From the NCBI RefSeq assembly GCF_001753205.1, contig NZ_CP017560.1:2666001-2730000 (forward strand): DNA of 64,000 nucleotides, given 5' to 3'. Within the stretch, counting starts at the first letter, position 1. Each line of letters opens with the position of its first letter. This stretch comes from Sporosarcina ureilytica. GTDB taxonomy: Bacteria > Bacillota > Bacilli > Bacillales_A > Planococcaceae. A model generated the notes under the pieces. That model was not told the DNA's origin. It was given only the letters and a program-made list of their open reading frames with translations, and made no database searches. A program made the position numbers and the translations under genes. This document shows positions 26,999 to 37,360 of the stretch, in pieces.

Positions 26999-29900
26999 TC
27001 ACGCCTGGCCTTTGCCTACCTTTTTTCTCGTTTCTTTGTCAAATAAACTATACATGACAGGAACGACATAGAGAGTCAGCAATGTTGAACTAATGAGTCC
27101 ACCAATGACCGCTATCCCCATCGGCTGGTTCATCTCTGTCCCTTCTCCAATGCCTAATGCGAGCGGTAATAAGCCAAGAATCGTTGTGAGCGCAGTCATC
27201 AAAATCGGACGTACACGATTTCGAACGGACACGATAATTGCATCATACGACGATAACCCTTTTTCCTTTTGTTGATTAATATAATCCACTAAAACAATCC
27301 CGTTGTTCACGACAATCCCGACAAGTACTAAAATACCAATAATTGCTGTGACACTAATCGGCGTATTCGTTGCAAATAAACCAAGTGCAACCCCTATGAC
27401 CATTAAAGGTACAGAGAAAATAATAACAAATGGATACTTAAATGACTCAAATTGTGCAGCCATTACAATATAAACAAGAATGACGGCAAGTATAAGTGCT
27501 AGCATCATATCATTGACAGCACTTTCAAATAGCTCCCGATCACCGCCGAAAGAAACATCTATTTCCTCAGGTAAATCAATTTGCTCGATGATGTCGTTCA
27601 CCTTTTTGGTCATTTCTCCTAAAGATTCTGTTGAAACGTATTTCACATCGAACGTCACCGAATGAGCTTGATCGACTCGTTGAATCGCAACTGGACCATC
27701 CGTAATACTGATTTTGGCAACTGAATCGAGCGTTACAAATTCGCCAGTTTGTGTGCGTAATTTCAGCTTTTTCAACTGTTCAATACTATTTCTAGCCCGT
27801 TCATCGTATTGAACAAATACATCTACAACTTCGTCATTTTTACCAATGATTTGCGTGGCTAATTGTCCCCTTGTGATATGGTTAATCGATTGGGCAATTT
27901 GATAAGGGACAAGTCCTTGTTCTTCAGCTTTCACTCGGTTCACATCAATTTTTATCTCTTCAACCGTATTTTGAATTGTATTTGATACTTCTTGTACAGA
28001 TTTTAATGCTTCAAGTTCCTCACTCAATTCGACAACCGCATCATATAAACGTTCTTCATCTATATCTTTAAGCGAAAATGAAAGCACATTTGGTGATGAA
28101 CCAGAGGCTGTCTGTAAATTGAAACTAACTTCAGCATCGTCACCCACCGCATCTAGGACTTTCGGTTGAACTGCATCTACAAATTCAAAGATAGAACGAT
28201 CACGGTCCGCTAGCGGAAGTAATTTTACATACACCTCTCCCCTTGAGGCATTCGAAGTCCCTTGGGCTAACCCCTCCTGCGTACCGCCTACCAAACTTAC
28301 ATATACTTCGACGTCATCCTGCTTTATTAATTCAGCTTCAATTTTTTTCATCACTTCATCAGTAGCGGATGGTGATGAACCATTTGGGAGTTTAACCGCA
28401 ACACTAACAAATCCTTCGTCCGTTGCCGGTAAAAACTCCGTTCCAACTTTATACAATCCAAGACCGCTTAAAACAAGCATCACAACCGTGATACTTAAGA
28501 CAATAAAACGATAGCGTAATGCCCATTTTACTGAACGTGTAAATCTGTTTAATGGCTTTGATCGGCGGCGTCTCGCTTCAATATTTATTTTCGGTTCTTT
28601 TAACATATGCGCTGCCATCATTGGCACAACGGTTAACGCAACAACGAGTGAAGCAAATAAACTAAACGAGATTGTTAACGCAAACTCCGTGAAAATTTCA
28701 CCGATTAGTCCACTGATAAAGATGACGGGTACAAAAACAGCGAGCGTCGTTAATGTCGATGCTGTGATTGCTCCGCCAACTTCTTTTGTTCCTTCAAATG
28801 CTGCCAGTTTTGGATTTTTCCCCATTGCTAAATGACGCTCTATATTTTCAATTACGACAATCGCGTTATCTACTAACATCCCTATTCCTAACGCTAAAGC
28901 ACCTAGCGTCATAATATTAAGTGAGAAATTCGCAAAGAACATCATAACAAATGTGACAATTACCGAATATGGAATCGCAATTCCGATGATAATTGGACTT
29001 TTGATGCCTTTTAAGAAAAAGAACAACACAAGCATTGCAAAGAGGCCACCTAATAGAAGTGTTTGGCCAATATTCCCAATTGCTAATTGGATATAATCTC
29101 CTTGGTCAAACAAGATATCGGCAGTAACATCTTGAAACTCCTCTGTTGCTAGTAAGTCCTCAAGCGCATCTTTAAAGGCCGTTGACACATCCGCTGTGTT
29201 TGCACCCGATTCCTGCAATACAGACATTAAAACAGCTTGCTCCTCATTTGCACGGGTAATCGTAGAAGATGTCGCTTCTTTTAACGTAACTTTTCCTATA
29301 TCTTGCATGAACACTTTTTCTCCATCGATAGGATTGGTCATAATTGGTAATTTTTTGATATCATCCACCGAAGTTAACATACTGACAATTCGTGTCGTCA
29401 ATTGTTTTTTATCACCTGTTTCAATGGGTTCACCAGGCATTGAAACATGATTCGCCTGAATGACTTGAACAATGTCTTCCTGAACAAGACCGTATTCTTC
29501 TAATTTTTTCTCATTGAGTGTAATTTGAACTTCCTCTATATATTCACCCGATACCGTTACACTTGCGACGCCTTCTGTCCGGCGCAACTCTTGCTCTAAC
29601 GATTCGGCAAGCGTACGGATATCTACTTGCTCTGTCTCAGCACGTAAAGATAGCTGAATAACGGGAAATTGCGAAGGGTCAAACTTCATAAATCGCGGTG
29701 CATTTGCCCCATCTGGAACAGGCACTTGATCGATACGTTGCATGACATCCATTTGGATATCATCAATTTTAGTCGACCAGTCGAACATCAAAAAAATAAA
29801 ATTTGATCCTTCTTGTGAAGACGACTGCATCGTTTTCAAGCCTGGTGAGGTCGATAAACTTTTCTCCAATGGTTTTGTAAGTTTCTCGCTCACTTCTATC

Positions 29901-30067
29901 GGAGATGCACCAGGATAACTCGTTACAACGACCGCAACAGGCGGGTTTAATTCCGGAATTAATGTCATTGGAATACGAAAAAACGAAACCGCTCCAAGTA
30001 TAATGACTAAGAACATCGTTACAATTGTAAATACTGGCCTTTTGATTGAAAAGTCGCTTATTTTCAT
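26999..30067 (-). CDS. RND efflux transporter (SwrC/AcrB type)
   Basis: This protein of about 1022 residues is a proton-driven RND pump of the HAE family, similar in type to B. subtilis SwrC (YerP). It opens with MKISDFSIKRPVFTIV. The two halves each carry a large extracytoplasmic loop and six helices, and the proton-relay helix 4 includes LGIGMLVDNAIVVIENIERH. The start taken is ATG 30067 after AAAGGA; an upstream in-frame start has no ribosome site. No adaptor protein gene is adjacent, as is usual for Gram-positive members. The substrate is unknown; antimicrobials or surfactants are typical. Confidence 0.93.
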   Translation of the reverse strand: MKISDFSIKRPVFTIVTMFLVIILGAVSFFRIPMTLIPELNPPVAVVVTSYPGASPIEVSEKLTKPLEKSLSTSPGLKTMQSSSQEGSNFIFLMFDWSTKIDDIQMDVMQRIDQVPVPDGANAPRFMKFDPSQFPVIQLSLRAETEQVDIRTLAESLEQELRRTEGVASVTVSGEYIEEVQITLNEKKLEEYGLVQEDIVQVIQANHVSMPGEPIETGDKKQLTTRIVSMLTSVDDIKKLPIMTNPIDGEKVFMQDIGKVTLKEATSSTITRANEEQAVLMSVLQESGANTADVSTAFKDALEDLLATEEFQDVTADILFDQGDYIQLAIGNIGQTLLLGGLFAMLVLFFFLKGIKSPIIIGIAIPYSVIVTFVMMFFANFSLNIMTLGALALGIGMLVDNAIVVIENIERHLAMGKNPKLAAFEGTKEVGGAITASTLTTLAVFVPVIFISGLIGEIFTEFALTISFSLFASLVVALTVVPMMAAHMLKEPKINIEARRRRSKPLNRFTRSVKWALRYRFIVLSITVVMLVLSGLGLYKVGTEFLPATDEGFVSVAVKLPNGSSPSATDEVMKKIEAELIKQDDVEVYVSLVGGTQEGLAQGTSNASRGEVYVKLLPLADRDRSIFEFVDAVQPKVLDAVGDDAEVSFNLQTASGSSPNVLSFSLKDIDEERLYDAVVELSEELEALKSVQEVSNTIQNTVEEIKIDVNRVKAEEQGLVPYQIAQSINHITRGQLATQIIGKNDEVVDVFVQYDERARNSIEQLKKLKLRTQTGEFVTLDSVAKISITDGPVAIQRVDQAHSVTFDVKYVSTESLGEMTKKVNDIIEQIDLPEEIDVSFGGDRELFESAVNDMMLALILAVILVYIVMAAQFESFKYPFVIIFSVPLMVIGVALGLFATNTPISVTAIIGILVLVGIVVNNGIVLVDYINQQKEKGLSSYDAIIVSVRNRVRPILMTALTTILGLLPLALGIGEGTEMNQPMGIAVIGGLISSTLLTLYVVPVMYSLFDKETRKKVGKGQA

Positions 30068-30187
30068 CGATATGTCCTTTCTACTAGCACTTTCTTTCAT
30101 CATAATGAATGTCACCCGTTTGTTCAACCAAGATATTCCATTACATGACTCTGATATTGAAGGATGCATTGTCTTTTTTCTTGAAAT

Positions 30188-30228
30188 TAAAAACCTAACG
30201 ACATTAATTAAAAGATGTCGTTAGGTTT
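30188..30228 (-). terminator. Terminator of prfC
   Basis: A 14-bp stem AAACCTAACGACAT/ATGTCGTTAGGTTT is found directly after the prfC stop codon. Confidence 0.82.
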
Positions 30229-30232
30229 CCTC

Positions 30233-31807
30233 TTACAATAAACTATATAATTCAATATCAGGATTTCTATCATGGAACCAACGCATCGCGAATTCATTTT
30301 CGAATAAAAATACTAATTTATCATAACGATCCTTCACAAGCATTGCACGTTGTCCAGCCATCGATTCTTTCACGTCTTCCTCATTATGAATCCACCGCGC
30401 TACTTTTGACCCGATATTTTCCATCTGAACTTCCACGTTATATTCATTTTTCATCCGATGTTCAAATACTTCGAATTGTAATTGTCCAACTGCTCCTAGC
30501 AGCACCTCTTCTGTATGAAGTGTACGATAATATTGGATGGCACCTTCTTGAACAAGTTGTAAAATCCCTTTATGGAAATGCTTAGATTTCATGACGTTTT
30601 TCGCAGTGACTCTGACGAACAGTTCCGGAGTAAACTGCGGAAGCGCTGCAAACGAGAAGGAAGACTTTCCACCAATGACCGTATCGCCAATTTGATAATT
30701 GCCCGTATCATGTAGACCGATTATATCGCCAGCGACCGCTTCGTTCACCGTTTCTCTATCATCTGCAAGAAATTGTGTCGTTTGGGTTAATTTAAACGAA
30801 CGAGAAAGTCTCGGTACTGTAACGGTCATTCCCCGGTTAAATGCACCGGATACGACACGGACAAAAGCAATTCTGTCGCGGTGTGCAGGGTTCATATTCG
30901 CTTGGATTTTAAAGATAAAACCCGAAAACTCTTCTGTTTGTGGATCTATCGCTACTTCCTCTGTCGTTAAACGGGATTGAGGCGACGGTGCAAATTGTAA
31001 AAAAGTTTCTAAGAAAGTTTGGACACCAAAGTTTGTTAAGGCACTTCCAAAAAATACAGGTGTTAACTCACCTTTGGCAACGCGTTCTTCAGAGAACTCA
31101 TTCCCCGCTTCATTCAAAAGCATGATATCTTCTAACGCTTGCTCGTAATAAGAACTTTCCATCATAGGATGTGTATCCGCAAGCCCGCCGTCTTCATCTA
31201 ATGCCAAGAAACGGTCTTCACCTTCAACTCGCGCCTGCTCGATTCGATTGTTAAAGCGATCGTAAATGCCGAGAAATTCTTTCCCCATGCCAATCGGCCA
31301 ATTCATCGCATACGATTCAATCCCTAATACTTCTTCTAATTCTTCCATTAAATCGAGTGGTTCTTTCCCTTGTCTATCCATTTTATTAATAAACGTGAAG
31401 ATAGGAATGCCGCGCATACGACAAACTTTAAATAATTTTATCGTCTGTGGTTCGACACCTCTTGCCACATCAATCATCATCACAGCCGCATCAACAGCCA
31501 TTAGCGTCCGGTACGTATCTTCACTGAAATCTTCGTGACCGGGTGTATCTAATATGTTTATTCTTTTCCCGGCATAGTCAAATTGCATCACGGAAGACGT
31601 AACGGAAATCCCTCTTTGCTTCTCAATTTCCATCCAATCAGAAGTTGCATATTTTCCAGTTTTTCTTCCTTTTACTGTCCCAGCGTCCCGGATTGCACCA
31701 CCAAAATACAGTAGTTTTTCAGTTATTGTCGTTTTTCCTGCGTCTGGATGCGAGATAATCGCAAAAGTTCGACGCGCATTAATTTCATCTGTTATAGAAT
31801 GCTCCAT
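30233..31807 (-). CDS. prfC: Peptide chain release factor 3
   Basis: This 524-residue translational GTPase recycles RF1/RF2 from the ribosome after termination. P-loop HPDAGKTT is near residue 20, switch motifs are KQRGISV and DTPGHEDF, and the G4 motif is NKMD. The start ATG 31807 follows AAGGAGA. RF3 is patchily distributed among Bacillales (B. subtilis, as I recall, lacks it), which makes it a useful taxonomic marker. It lies downstream of murE but is separated from it by a terminator. Confidence 0.96.
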   Translation of the reverse strand: MEHSITDEINARRTFAIISHPDAGKTTITEKLLYFGGAIRDAGTVKGRKTGKYATSDWMEIEKQRGISVTSSVMQFDYAGKRINILDTPGHEDFSEDTYRTLMAVDAAVMMIDVARGVEPQTIKLFKVCRMRGIPIFTFINKMDRQGKEPLDLMEELEEVLGIESYAMNWPIGMGKEFLGIYDRFNNRIEQARVEGEDRFLALDEDGGLADTHPMMESSYYEQALEDIMLLNEAGNEFSEERVAKGELTPVFFGSALTNFGVQTFLETFLQFAPSPQSRLTTEEVAIDPQTEEFSGFIFKIQANMNPAHRDRIAFVRVVSGAFNRGMTVTVPRLSRSFKLTQTTQFLADDRETVNEAVAGDIIGLHDTGNYQIGDTVIGGKSSFSFAALPQFTPELFVRVTAKNVMKSKHFHKGILQLVQEGAIQYYRTLHTEEVLLGAVGQLQFEVFEHRMKNEYNVEVQMENIGSKVARWIHNEEDVKESMAGQRAMLVKDRYDKLVFLFENEFAMRWFHDRNPDIELYSLL

Positions 31808-31845
31808 AATTTTTTCTCCTTTTTTATGCTTGAAGTTTACAAACG

Positions 31846-31900
31846 AAAAAAGAACCACCTGTCTTGCCGAAAACAGCTTAGCAATCGAGATAGCTCTTTC
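31846..31900 (-). terminator. Terminator of murE
   Basis: On the minus strand, AAGAGCTATCT pairs with wobbles to AGGTGGTTCTT around an inner TTGC/GCAA stem, followed by TTTTTT. Confidence 0.6.
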
Positions 31901-31908
31901 CTAATTTA

Positions 31909-33390
31909 TTAATTTATTTTTCTTGCTCTAAATTTGTTCTCCGCCGCTTCAAGTGCAATGTCGGCATCTGAATGCGGATACTTTTCACGTCCGATAATTT
32001 GAAAGTCTTCATGGCCTTTTCCAGCGAATATAATGATATCATCTTCTTCTGCTACAGACACAGCATGTTGAACAGCTTCTACCCGATCGCCGATACAAGC
32101 ATATTGTTGATGCGTCATTCCCGCCTCAAGCTCAGACAAAATTGTTTCATATGGTTCATCACGTGGATCATCTGTCGTTAACACAACGTAATCCGCAGCA
32201 GAGGCTTCTTTGGCCATAATTGGGCGCTTCACTCGATCACGATTTCCACCTGTACCGATTAGAAAAATGATTTTATTTTTCTTATAAGGTATGACCGCCT
32301 CAATCGCCTTTTGAATCGCGTCAGCAGTATGTGCATAGTCAACATACATCGTAAGCGGCAAGTCTGTCTCCACTTTTTCCATGCGACCTGCAATCGGTTC
32401 AATTTCACTTAAATAAGTGACGATGCTTTCAATTGTCATCCCTTTTGCGTACAATGCCGCCGTAGCCGCAAGCGCATTCGCTACACTAAATTCACCAATT
32501 AATTTCATCTGAACATGAAATTCACCGTCAGGCGTTACGAGCGTGAACCTCGTTTGATTGGCTTCTAACTGGATATCTATCCCATGAAAATGTCCTTTAT
32601 TGTGTACGCCATATGTGAGAATTGGATAACTTGTTTTTTCAATGAATTTTTCAAACCAAGGATCATCGATATTCACAATGGCATACTTTCTTTGCGAAAG
32701 GTCTTGTCCCAATTGCGCAAACAATAACCCTTTCGCATCCCCGTAATTTTCCATCGTTCCGTGAAAATCAAGGTGATCATGCGTTAAATTTGTAAAGACC
32801 GCAATGTCAAATTCAGTACCTGCCAACCGACCTTCAACTAGTCCATGTGAGGAAACTTCCATCGTCATCGTTTGACACCCTTCATTCGCAGCTTGCGCAA
32901 TCATGGACTGTGTAGCAAGTACATTCCCGGTCGTATTTTCCGTTTCATAAAGCGTTCCATTTAAATTAAATCCGATTGTTCCGGAAGCCGCAGATTTTTC
33001 ATGAGCTGCTTGTAAAATTGACTGGATAATGCCACTTACACTTGTCTTTCCATTCGTTCCTGTTACACCAATCATCGTCATTTTTTTCGATGGATAATTA
33101 AAATATCGCGGTGCTAATAAACCAAGTGCCCGTGAGGTATTTTCAACAGTCACAACTGCAACTTTCTCTAGATCTACAGGTATCGGTTTAGAAGCCACGA
33201 TGACGCGTGCCCCGTTATCAACCGCTTGTTGAACATATTGATGTCCATCCACGGTAAACCCTTCAATACAAACAAAGACGCCACCGGGCTGGACCGCTCT
33301 AGAATCCACCTCCAAATCTGTCACCGTTTCAGGTAGTGCGCCCGCCACCTGTGTTATAGGTAATATCGAAAATAAATCTTTCGTATCCAT
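31909..33390 (-). CDS. murE: UDP-MurNAc-tripeptide ligase MurE
   Basis: This 493-residue ATP-dependent cytoplasmic Mur ligase adds the third amino acid to UDP-MurNAc-L-Ala-D-Glu. ATP motif GVTGTNGKTS is at about 108-117. The substrate-selecting motif reads DDPR (407-410), close to the DNPR of meso-DAP ligases and unlike the DNPA of L-Lys ligases. It is not in a division/cell-wall cluster but follows an M42 peptidase gene after 13 bases. The start ATG 33390 has GGAGG six bases upstream. It may be a second copy; see findings. Confidence 0.92.
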   Translation of the reverse strand: MDTKDLFSILPITQVAGALPETVTDLEVDSRAVQPGGVFVCIEGFTVDGHQYVQQAVDNGARVIVASKPIPVDLEKVAVVTVENTSRALGLLAPRYFNYPSKKMTMIGVTGTNGKTSVSGIIQSILQAAHEKSAASGTIGFNLNGTLYETENTTGNVLATQSMIAQAANEGCQTMTMEVSSHGLVEGRLAGTEFDIAVFTNLTHDHLDFHGTMENYGDAKGLLFAQLGQDLSQRKYAIVNIDDPWFEKFIEKTSYPILTYGVHNKGHFHGIDIQLEANQTRFTLVTPDGEFHVQMKLIGEFSVANALAATAALYAKGMTIESIVTYLSEIEPIAGRMEKVETDLPLTMYVDYAHTADAIQKAIEAVIPYKKNKIIFLIGTGGNRDRVKRPIMAKEASAADYVVLTTDDPRDEPYETILSELEAGMTHQQYACIGDRVEAVQHAVSVAEEDDIIIFAGKGHEDFQIIGREKYPHSDADIALEAAENKFRARKIN

Positions 33391-33403
33391 CAAAATCCTC
33401 CGT

Positions 33404-34456
33404 TCAATCCATCATATTCGATGTCACATAAGCAAAAAGTAACCCGGCAGTCGCCTCTAAAGAATCGATATGTGTCCGCTCAAGTGCATGAGAAGACTCG
33501 ATGCCTGGTCCAAATAATGCATGCTTCACATCAAAACCTGCACGAATGGCAGCCGATGCATCTGATCCATAATAAGGGTAAATGTCCAATTTATAATCAA
33601 TTTTCTTTTGTTTCGCAAGTTCAACGAGATGTTGAGTTAATTCGTAATGGTAAGGTCCACTTGAATCTTTTGCACATATGGAGACGGTATACTCATCAGT
33701 TGCTTGTCCATCACCAATAGCACCCATATCAACTGCTATGTACTCAACTGTCTCAGCTGGAATATTGGAATTTCCACCATATCCAATTTCTTCGTTGTTA
33801 GAAATATAAAAATGCGTTGTATGTGGCAGAATAATGTTTTCGTCTTTTATTACTCGAATTAATTCAACGAGCAGTGCAGTGCTTGCTTTGTCGTCAAGAT
33901 GACGTGACTTTATAAATCCATTAGCCGTTATTTCAAATCTTGGATTGAATGATACAAAGTCGCCTACTTCTATACCAAGTTTACGTGTATCCTTCTCATT
34001 TAATACTTTTTCATCAATACGGACTTCAATATTGTCTGCACTTCGCTCAGCAGTCCCCGAATCTTTATAAACATGGACTGTCGTTTGGCGCATTAAGATT
34101 GTTCCGCGCAACTTTTTCCCTGATGCCGTGTGAATTGTACAATATTCTCCCTCAACTGAGTTCCAATTAAAGCCACCGATATTCGTCAATTTCAAACGGC
34201 CATTGCTTTTAACTTCTTTTACCATGGCACCTAATGTGTCTGTATGGGCGGTTAATAAACGATGACGTGCTTGGTCTTCACCTTCAATTGTAGCAATAAC
34301 TGCTCCTTTATTCGTTTTTTTATAAGTAACGCCCATTTTATCAAATTCATCCGCAACGATAGCCATCACATCCGATGTATAGCCAGATGGACTTGGCGTT
34401 TCAATAAGTTTTTGCAAAAGAGCCACTGTTTTTTCTTGATTAAATAAAGTTGTCAT
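33404..34456 (-). CDS. M42-family aminopeptidase
   Basis: This 350-residue dinuclear zinc/cobalt peptidase belongs to the M42 (glutamyl aminopeptidase/endoglucanase-like) family. The metal and catalytic motifs are visible as TAHTDTLG (about 69-76), RHLDDK (about 185), NNEEIGYGG (about 219) and the final ERTH (about 331). It is cytosolic. It is in one operon with murE (13-base gap), perhaps only for convenience, though release of amino acids for the cell wall is imaginable. Ribosome site GGAGAAA precedes ATG 34456. Confidence 0.92.
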   Translation of the reverse strand: MTTLFNQEKTVALLQKLIETPSPSGYTSDVMAIVADEFDKMGVTYKKTNKGAVIATIEGEDQARHRLLTAHTDTLGAMVKEVKSNGRLKLTNIGGFNWNSVEGEYCTIHTASGKKLRGTILMRQTTVHVYKDSGTAERSADNIEVRIDEKVLNEKDTRKLGIEVGDFVSFNPRFEITANGFIKSRHLDDKASTALLVELIRVIKDENIILPHTTHFYISNNEEIGYGGNSNIPAETVEYIAVDMGAIGDGQATDEYTVSICAKDSSGPYHYELTQHLVELAKQKKIDYKLDIYPYYGSDASAAIRAGFDVKHALFGPGIESSHALERTHIDSLEATAGLLFAYVTSNMMD

Positions 34457-34555
34457 TCAATTTCTCCTCTTTTCCCCGTACTTAAATTATACAATGATTA
34501 TCCTTTGAGAAAAAGGTAAAAGAAACAAAGTGACGCGAAAAACAATTCGTTTGTA

Positions 34556-34600
34556 CTAAAAAACTCCACTTGTTTTAGCAAGCAACAACTGGAGTGTAGG
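34556..34600 (-). terminator. Terminator of the aldehyde dehydrogenase gene
   Basis: Stem ACTCCAGTTGTT/AACAAGTGGAGT on the minus strand, followed by TTTTTT. Confidence 0.8.
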
Positions 34601-34604
34601 ATTA

Positions 34605-35993
34605 TCACCGAATGAACGGTTTGATGAGTTTTAATTTATTTTTATAAGGTGGGAAGGCTAATTTCATCTGGATTTTTGTATTTCTTTGCATCATCGATTT
34701 TGCATGCGTGAATAATTCAAAGCTTGCTTTACCATGATAAGCATTCACGCCCGATGCACCGACACCGCCGAAGGGTAAATGGATATTCCCAACATGGGAA
34801 ATTGTATCATTAATACACCCACCACCGAATGGCAAGTTTTCAATAAAATAATTAGCCGCACGTTCGTTTTCTGTAAACATATAAGCAGCTAACGGTTTAG
34901 GTTTTCGTCTAATTTGATGCATCGCTTCGCCCAAATTATCATATTCGATGATCGGTAATACAGGTCCAAATATTTCATCTTCCATGGATGGACTATCCCA
35001 ATGAACATTTGCTAGTAAAGTTGGCGCAATATAAAGTTCTGTTCGTTCAAATTGTCCACCATAAATAATTTGAGACGACTCCCTCTCTATCATTGCAGTG
35101 ATTCTGTTGAAATGCCGTTCATTAATCATGCGACCATAATCTAGACTGTTTAGAGGGTTTCCACTATAAAACTTTTTTATAACATGAATCATTCGTTCAA
35201 TTAATGTTTCTTTAACACTTGTGTGTACGAGTAAATAATCAGGTGCCACGCAAGTTTGACCAGTATTTAAAAACTTTCCCCAAACAATACGTTCCGCCGC
35301 ATGTTCAAGTTTTGCGGTTTGATCCACTATAACAGGACTTTTCCCACCTAACTCTAATGTGATGGGTGTGAGCCTTTCAGCTGCAGCCTTCATAATAATT
35401 TTCCCTACCGTCACACTTCCTGTAAAGAAAATATAGTCGAAAGGCGCATGGATTAAAGTTGAAACTTCTTCACGTTCGCCTTCTACTACACGTATATAAT
35501 GAGGTGGGAATATCTTTTCTATTATATCGCGAATCACATGACATGTATTTTCAGCCATTTCTGAGGGCTTAATAATTGCACAATTCCCGCCAATAATTGC
35601 GCCGATTAATGGTTCCATGACAAGTTGAAATGGATAATTAAATGGTCCAATAATAAGCACGACGCCATACGGTTCGCGAACGATAAAACTTTTAGCCGGT
35701 TGTAAATGAATCGGCGTCTTCACTTTTTCTGGTTTAACCCAATCATCAATCGATTTAAGCATATATGAAATACTTGAAAGAACGAAACCAATTTCGGTTG
35801 CATACGATTCAAAAGAACTTTTTCCTAAGTCTTTTTGAAGCGCAAGCGTGATGGCATCTTCATGCTCGAGGATTGCATCATATAACCTTTTCAACATACT
35901 TTTTCTAAATTCAACACTTTTTGTTTCACCTGAAAAATAAAAGTTCCGTTGCCCCTGAATCATTGACTGAACATCATCTGCAGTAAAGTTCAA
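34605..35993 (-). CDS. Class 3 aldehyde dehydrogenase
   Basis: This 462-residue NAD(P)-dependent aldehyde dehydrogenase is of the short class 3 type (YwdH-like), which lacks an N-terminal extension. The catalytic pair is present: Glu 215 in LELGGKSP and Cys 248 in NTGQTCVAPDY. It probably detoxifies medium- to long-chain or aromatic aldehydes. The basic C-terminus could associate with membranes. It is a single gene with its own terminator. Confidence 0.92.
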   Translation of the reverse strand: MNFTADDVQSMIQGQRNFYFSGETKSVEFRKSMLKRLYDAILEHEDAITLALQKDLGKSSFESYATEIGFVLSSISYMLKSIDDWVKPEKVKTPIHLQPAKSFIVREPYGVVLIIGPFNYPFQLVMEPLIGAIIGGNCAIIKPSEMAENTCHVIRDIIEKIFPPHYIRVVEGEREEVSTLIHAPFDYIFFTGSVTVGKIIMKAAAERLTPITLELGGKSPVIVDQTAKLEHAAERIVWGKFLNTGQTCVAPDYLLVHTSVKETLIERMIHVIKKFYSGNPLNSLDYGRMINERHFNRITAMIERESSQIIYGGQFERTELYIAPTLLANVHWDSPSMEDEIFGPVLPIIEYDNLGEAMHQIRRKPKPLAAYMFTENERAANYFIENLPFGGGCINDTISHVGNIHLPFGGVGASGVNAYHGKASFELFTHAKSMMQRNTKIQMKLAFPPYKNKLKLIKPFIR

Positions 35994-36094
35994 TTTGCTC
36001 CCTCCATTTCGTTTCTTTTACGAATGATAGACAGAATACTAGAACGATGAAAACGAAAATCAACCATATATCTCCACTTTTATTGATTGAATAT

Positions 36095-37030
36095 TTATTC
36101 TAAAAGTGAATCGATAAGCCTTTGAACTTCAAGTCCTTCTTCAAATGGTACAAGATTTGACTCTTTTTCATTCGACGCTGCAATACATTCGTCAACAAGC
36201 GTTCTAACCGAATCGAAAGAAGTCAATATTTCAAAAGCACTGTTTTTTCTTGCGATGCTAAGTTCGGACCAATTACGTAGTTTTAAAACACCGTTCGTTC
36301 CATATACTATATATGTCAGATTTTCTTTCTGACCAATACCTGAAAGACCATTCAGAAGAAACGGGATGTTATTTTCCGTCGCACCAGTGGCTAAGACGCT
36401 TGTTTCAGCTAAAGTTACGTCTGTAGGATAGGTTGTTTGATGATGATGAATGGATAGTTCGCCAAACATTCTGCACATAAGTTGGAGATAATGAGGGAAT
36501 ACTTCTCTAACAAAGCCACCTTGTTCTCGAGAACCAATCCAAGGATTTTGTTGCCAAGGACGTGGCCAATCTTGAAAATGTGCATTCAATTCGATACGCA
36601 CGACTGATCCAATTTCTCCACTTCGGACAAGTTTCATCATATGTCTGACAGATGGGCTATACATGAGTGGGAAATGCATTGCTGTTCGGGTGTTACTTTT
36701 TCCAGTTGCTTCGACCATGTGTAACCCATCTGTTGCATCGTGGGCAAGCGGCTTTTCACAAAGCACGTTTAATCCGGCCTCGGACGCTTGATTACTTAAT
36801 TCGGCATGGGATGCTGGCGGTGTCCCGATATAGACCCAGTCTGGCTTTAAAGCGAGCACTTCCTCATATGAGGTTGTTGCTTGTAAATCATATTTATTCG
36901 CAATTTCCGTTAGACGAACGTTGTTTTCATCAAATATCGCAATGATTTTTGCTTGTTCATTTTGTTGAAGCTGTTGGATGATTCTTTCGCCAACAATTCC
37001 AGTACCAACAATCGCAAATGTAGTATGCAA
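36095..37030 (-). CDS. Gfo/Idh/MocA-family oxidoreductase
   Basis: This 311-residue NAD(P)-dependent dehydrogenase has the Rossmann motif VGTGIVGERI (about 8-17) and the family motif CEKPLAHD (about 91-98), with the catalytic-type Lys. The C-terminal alpha/beta domain starts near residue 120. Members act on sugars, inositols or related compounds; the substrate cannot be given. It stands alone. Confidence 0.88.
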   Translation of the reverse strand: MHTTFAIVGTGIVGERIIQQLQQNEQAKIIAIFDENNVRLTEIANKYDLQATTSYEEVLALKPDWVYIGTPPASHAELSNQASEAGLNVLCEKPLAHDATDGLHMVEATGKSNTRTAMHFPLMYSPSVRHMMKLVRSGEIGSVVRIELNAHFQDWPRPWQQNPWIGSREQGGFVREVFPHYLQLMCRMFGELSIHHHQTTYPTDVTLAETSVLATGATENNIPFLLNGLSGIGQKENLTYIVYGTNGVLKLRNWSELSIARKNSAFEILTSFDSVRTLVDECIAASNEKESNLVPFEEGLEVQRLIDSLLE

Positions 37031-37167
37031 TAAACTCGCTCCTTTTATTTAATCAAGAAAAAGAAAAAGTAGGCCTTCCGATTCCATTTGCCCTTACTCG
37101 GTTTTTATTATAACACCGATGGGTAAAGAGTGTTTAAGTCCCTATAAACAAATGAGGAGGAAATACA

Positions 37168-37314
37168 ATGACAACTACTGAAGCATGGTGGGAAGAAATA
37201 TTCGAGGGAGACCTTGCCCTTGGAATTAATAAAGAGAGACTTGCTGAACTTGAAGAAGAGAATTTTCTCTATTTTAATGAGGATAATTCTGATGACAATG
37301 ATTTGCATTCATAA
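37168..37314 (+). CDS. 48-aa acidic small protein, unknown
   Basis: This 49-codon frame starts at ATG 37168, seven bases after a near-perfect GAGGAGG site, and ends just before a strong plus-strand terminator. The product begins MTTTEAWWEEIFEGDLALG and has about 15 Asp/Glu, with an acidic tail ending in DLHS. It lies convergent to alkA and divergent from the Gfo/Idh gene. I do not recognise it. Ribosome site, terminator and composition make it more likely real than chance. Confidence 0.65.
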   Translation: MTTTEAWWEEIFEGDLALGINKERLAELEEENFLYFNEDNSDDNDLHS

Positions 37315-37318
37315 TGTT

Positions 37319-37360
37319 AACAGCTTTTCCGATTATTACTTGGAAAAGCTGTTTTTTTCT
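37319..37360 (+). terminator. Terminator of the 48-aa gene, inside the alkA 3' end
   Basis: A perfect 12-bp stem AACAGCTTTTCC/GGAAAAGCTGTT followed by seven T. The right part lies within the last codons of the converging alkA. Confidence 0.85.
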
